Below, piece by piece: positions 61,156-64,000 of a stretch of 64,000 nucleotides of DNA. The stretch's first letter is position 1. Each line of letters begins with the position of its first letter. The notes under the pieces were generated by a model that did no database searches, had not been told where the DNA came from, and was given only the letters and a program-made list of their open reading frames with translations. The translations under genes and the position numbers were made by a program. The stretch is from Bradyrhizobium sp. CCGUVB4N (GTDB taxonomy: Bacteria; Pseudomonadota; Alphaproteobacteria; Rhizobiales; Xanthobacteraceae): the NCBI RefSeq assembly GCF_024199945.1, contig NZ_JANADP010000001.1, forward strand, positions 3,844,001 to 3,908,000, written 5' to 3'.

Positions 61156-62364
61156 ATGCCAGACGCCCCCTCGTCGCCCGTTGCGCGACAACAATCCGTG
61201 CGCCTCGTCATCGAGCGTCTGTTGCGCGATCGAGCGGTCTCGCGCGCCGAGCTCTCTCGCAGCACGGGCCTGTCCAAACAGACAATTTCCGAAGTCATGC
61301 GCGACCTCGAACGCGACGGCTGGGTACGCGAGGACGGGCAAATCCAGGGCAGCGTCGGCAGAAGTGCTGTCACCTACGCGTTGCGCCCTGACGCCGCTTT
61401 CGTGCTGGGCGTCGATCTTGGCGGCACGAAGCTGCACGTGGCGCTTGCAGACCTGCAAGGAGAGATCGTCGCCGAGAGCATCGAGTCGACGTCCGGCGAC
61501 GGTGGTGCTGCCGTGGTCGCTCAGATCGGGCGTATGCAAGAGTCTCTGCTCCAGCGTGCATCCGTACCTGCGCAACGTCTGCGTGGCGGCGTGATGGGAA
61601 GTCCGGGGATCATCGATCCGGCGTCCGGCAGCATCGTCTTCGCGCCCAATATTCCCGGATTGGATAGTCTGGATGTACGGGCTGCATTGCGCGAGCGGCT
61701 CGGCATCGACGTCGCGATCGAGAACGACGTCAACCTTGCCGCGATCGGCGAGCACTGGCGCGGCAACAGCCGCAAGGCCCGCAGCTTCGCCTTCATTGCC
61801 CTCGGTACAGGTATCGGCATGGGCATCTTTTCAGACGGCTATCTCGTGCGCGGCGCGCGTGGCGCAGCCGGCGAGATCGCCTATCTGCCACTTGGAGGCG
61901 ATCCCTACGATTCGCGCGGTCTCCGGTTGGGTACGCTTGAAACCGCCGTCGGCAGCGTCGGGATTGTGGAGCGCTATCTCGGACTTGGCGGCGTCCCAGG
62001 CGGCACGGTGCGTGATGTCTTCGATCGGCTCGAGACCGACGAGGCGGCACGAATAGCAATCGACGAAGTCAGCCGGACGATTGCCAGTGCGATTCTGGCT
62101 GTGCACAGCATTCTCGATTCAGAGATCATCGTGATGGGAGGCAGCATCGGCGCGCGGCCCGAGTTGAAGCTGCGGATCGATGAGTATCTCGGGCGGTGCA
62201 TGCGCGAGCCCGTTCGTATCGAGCTCAGCGCGCTCGGCAATCGTGCCACGCTGATCGGTGCGGTCGGCAGCGCGATAGACCTCGTGCATCGCTCGCTGTT
62301 TGGCATCGGCAGAGATGCAGGTCCTCTGGCTCTTCCCGCCGTGGCAGCGGATGTTGCGGCATGA
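61156..62364 (+). CDS. ROK-family transcriptional regulator (NagC/XylR type)
   Basis: This 402-residue protein has an N-terminal winged HTH (SVRLVIERLLRDRAVSRAELSRSTGLSKQTISEVMRDLERDGWV) and a ROK sugar-kinase-like domain (VLGVDLGGTKLHVALADL, AIENDVNLAAIGEHW, LGTGIGMGIFSDG, GAAGEIAYLPLGGDP). The zinc-binding Cys cluster normally found after GEIGH is absent; the region reads YDSRGLRLGTLETAVG. ATG at 61156 was chosen over the upstream TTG at 61135. It lies 34 bases from the gamma-glutamyltransferase gene and divergent from the dpp-like operon, and probably controls both. Confidence 0.85.
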   Translation: MPDAPSSPVARQQSVRLVIERLLRDRAVSRAELSRSTGLSKQTISEVMRDLERDGWVREDGQIQGSVGRSAVTYALRPDAAFVLGVDLGGTKLHVALADLQGEIVAESIESTSGDGGAAVVAQIGRMQESLLQRASVPAQRLRGGVMGSPGIIDPASGSIVFAPNIPGLDSLDVRAALRERLGIDVAIENDVNLAAIGEHWRGNSRKARSFAFIALGTGIGMGIFSDGYLVRGARGAAGEIAYLPLGGDPYDSRGLRLGTLETAVGSVGIVERYLGLGGVPGGTVRDVFDRLETDEAARIAIDEVSRTIASAILAVHSILDSEIIVMGGSIGARPELKLRIDEYLGRCMREPVRIELSALGNRATLIGAVGSAIDLVHRSLFGIGRDAGPLALPAVAADVAA

Positions 62365-62398
62365 CAGAGCATCCGCCGAAAAACGATCGGAGATGGGC

Positions 62399-63994
62399 AT
62401 GATCTGGGGACAGCGCGATTTCATGGTGCCAGGACGCTCCCTGGCAGTCGGCGACCGGGGCATGGTCGCAGCCTCTCACCCCGCTGTGACGTTGGCCGCT
62501 GTCGAAATCCTGCGTAGCGGTGGCAACGCCGTCGACGCCGCGATTGCTGCCATCGCTCTTCAGGGCGTCATTGATCCGCACATGACCGGCATCGGTGGCG
62601 ACTGCTTTGCGATTTATGCGCCCGCCTCGGGCAAACCCGTCGCCATCAATGGTTCGGGGCGGGCGCCAGCGAAGGCAGAGCTAGGCTGGTTCCGGCAGTC
62701 GGGATTGGCGTCGATTCCGGATGACTCGCCCCACGCCGTCACAATTCCGGGGGCGGTCGATGCCTGGTGCCGGCTCTCTGCCGATCATGGCTCAAAAGGT
62801 CTGGACGAGGTTTTGGCACCTGCGATCCAGGCGGCCGAGAATGGATTCGTGGTGACTCCGCGCGCCGCCCTGGACTGGGCACGCTATGGCAATCGTATCG
62901 AATGGCATCAGACCGGTGTGTCGGTGTATCTGCCCGGTGGCTTTGCGCCCGCCGTCGGCAGCAGGCTCAGCCATCCGGCGCTCGGCGCGACGTTGCGCCG
63001 GATCGCGCGTGAGGGACGCGCTGCATTCTACGAAGGTGCCGTCGCCGAAGAGATCGTCTCAGTCTTGAAGGCGCTGGGCGGACTGATGCAGCTCGAGGAT
63101 CTGGCGAGTGCCCGGTCTGACTACGTGGAGCCGATCAGCGCCGACTACCGTGATCATCAAATCTGGCAATGTCCGCCGAACGGGCAGGGCGTGGCTGCGC
63201 TATTGATCGCCCGAATCCTTGCAGGTTTCGATATGGCGGATCCCGCGCTCGACGAGGCGGACCGCATCCATCTGCTTGCCGAGGCAACCAAGGCCGCTTA
63301 CCGGCAGCGCGATGCGCTCGTCGCTGATCCGTTGTTCCGCCCGTTCGATATCAACGCACTGCTTTCCGAGGGATCAGTCGCGGCTTTGCGCTCTCGCATC
63401 ACGCGCGAGCGGGCGAGCGCTCCGACGGACTTCGACATGCCCGTTCATCGTGATACCGCCTACGTTGCGGTCGCGGATCGTGACGGCAACATGGTGTCTC
63501 TCATCAATTCCCTGTTCTTCGCCTTCGGGAGCGGCATCTATGCGCCTCGCTCCGGCGTGCTGTTGCAGAACCGAGGTTCGGGATTCTCGTTGGTCGAAGG
63601 GCACCCCAATGCCATCGCGCCACGAAAGCGCCCGTTCCACACGATCATTCCAGGTTTGCTCGCCAGGCATGACAGGCCGGTCATGGCTTTTGGCGTCATG
63701 GGCGGGCAATATCAGGCGACAGGACATCTGCAGATCCTGAGTGGCATGCTCGACCGCGGTTTGGACATTCAACAGTCCTCGGATGCACCCCGCAGCTTTG
63801 CATTCGACGGCGCGCTGACGCTCGAGCCCACGATTCCCGGCTCCGTCGCTGACGATTTGATCGGTCGCGGCCATCGCGTGGTCTGGGCCGACGAACCGCT
63901 GGGAGGCTTCCAGGCCGTGCACATCGATGTGTCCCGGGGTGTCATGTTCGGAGCGTCGGATCATCGCAAGGATGGCATCGCGCAGGCGGCGTGA
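62399..63994 (+). CDS. Gamma-glutamyltransferase family protein
   Basis: This 531-residue enzyme has the large-subunit start MVAASHPAVTLAAVEILRSGGNAVDAAIAAIALQGVIDPHMTGIGGDCFAIY. The auto-processing and catalytic Thr lies in HRDTAYVAVADRDGNMVSLINSLFFAFGSGIYAPRSGVLLQNRGSGFSL, where the usual DTTHxxVxD reads DTAYVAVAD. The small-subunit end is GALTLEPTIPGSVADDLIGRGH. There is no signal peptide in this start, so it may be cytoplasmic, unlike periplasmic Ggt. ATG at 62399 has GGAG seven bases upstream; ATG 62393 is possible. It probably cleaves gamma-glutamyl peptides imported by the dpp-like system. The stop is seven bases from the window end. Confidence 0.85.
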   Translation: MIWGQRDFMVPGRSLAVGDRGMVAASHPAVTLAAVEILRSGGNAVDAAIAAIALQGVIDPHMTGIGGDCFAIYAPASGKPVAINGSGRAPAKAELGWFRQSGLASIPDDSPHAVTIPGAVDAWCRLSADHGSKGLDEVLAPAIQAAENGFVVTPRAALDWARYGNRIEWHQTGVSVYLPGGFAPAVGSRLSHPALGATLRRIAREGRAAFYEGAVAEEIVSVLKALGGLMQLEDLASARSDYVEPISADYRDHQIWQCPPNGQGVAALLIARILAGFDMADPALDEADRIHLLAEATKAAYRQRDALVADPLFRPFDINALLSEGSVAALRSRITRERASAPTDFDMPVHRDTAYVAVADRDGNMVSLINSLFFAFGSGIYAPRSGVLLQNRGSGFSLVEGHPNAIAPRKRPFHTIIPGLLARHDRPVMAFGVMGGQYQATGHLQILSGMLDRGLDIQQSSDAPRSFAFDGALTLEPTIPGSVADDLIGRGHRVVWADEPLGGFQAVHIDVSRGVMFGASDHRKDGIAQAA

Positions 63995-64000
63995 TCGAGA

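Overview
The window is GC-rich alphaproteobacterial DNA and looks like a chromosomal segment of a Bradyrhizobium-type soil or symbiotic bacterium. The evidence is an ExoF/ExoP/ExoY-type polysaccharide gene set, a DUF6894 protein, TAXI and VasI-like proteins, and an EryA/EryB/EryD-like polyol locus. No rRNA, tRNA, CRISPR array or complete insertion sequence was seen. Assignments come from reading motifs and protein similarity by eye; no database search was run.

Layout. (1) 1-4890: a Ser/Thr/Gly- and His-rich TIM-barrel-like protein without a signal peptide, a strong hairpin, then a PrtD/PrtE-type type I secretion ABC transporter and adaptor. (2) 4950-8611 (minus): a coiled-coil protein, a TAXI-type periplasmic binding protein and a VasI/TagO-like protein in one operon; 8857-9372 is a small exported DsrE-like protein. 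(3) 9420-19022 (minus): a compact Wzx/Wzy-type polysaccharide operon (GT4, a membrane-anchored paralogue of the first protein, Wzy, Wzc/ExoP, a nucleotidyltransferase-thymidylate-kinase-like fusion, a P-loop ATPase, Wzx). (4) 19667-23321: a second type I secretion pair, HlyB-like with an inactive C39-like domain plus HlyD. (5) 23439-29384 (minus): a LuxR-type regulator, then sugar nucleotidyltransferase, aminotransferase, initiating sugar transferase, SDR dehydratase and ExoF. (6) 29385-32378: hairpin-rich intergenic DNA, two NarL-type regulators (one a pseudo-receiver) and a DUF6894 protein. (7) 32896-42288: GlmS and a 2392-residue modular protein with two copies of a ~430-residue domain, eight copies of a 121-residue repeat and an embedded phosphoesterase domain. 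(8) 42439-42552: repeats resembling an IS21-family end. (9) 42618-57512: a divergent polyol/carbohydrate catabolic locus with an EryD-like regulator between the two arms. (10) 57567-63994: a Dpp-type peptide importer without ATPases, a ROK regulator and a gamma-glutamyltransferase.

How the parts may work together. Regions 3 and 5 together hold most of the functions of a Wza/Wzb/Wzc-type polysaccharide pathway: precursor enzymes, an initiating transferase, one GT4, flippase, polymerase, co-polymerase and outer-membrane exporter. Two type I secretion pairs lie beside or inside it, and two large proteins without signal peptides are candidate cargo. GlmS could feed amino-sugar precursors. In region 9 an ABC importer with two unequal ATPases supplies a polyol kinase, a GlpD/EryB-like dehydrogenase and a class II aldolase. 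This suggests polyol -> polyol phosphate -> ketose 1-phosphate -> DHAP plus an aldehyde. Many genes in the operons are joined by 4-base ATGA overlaps, which indicates translational coupling.
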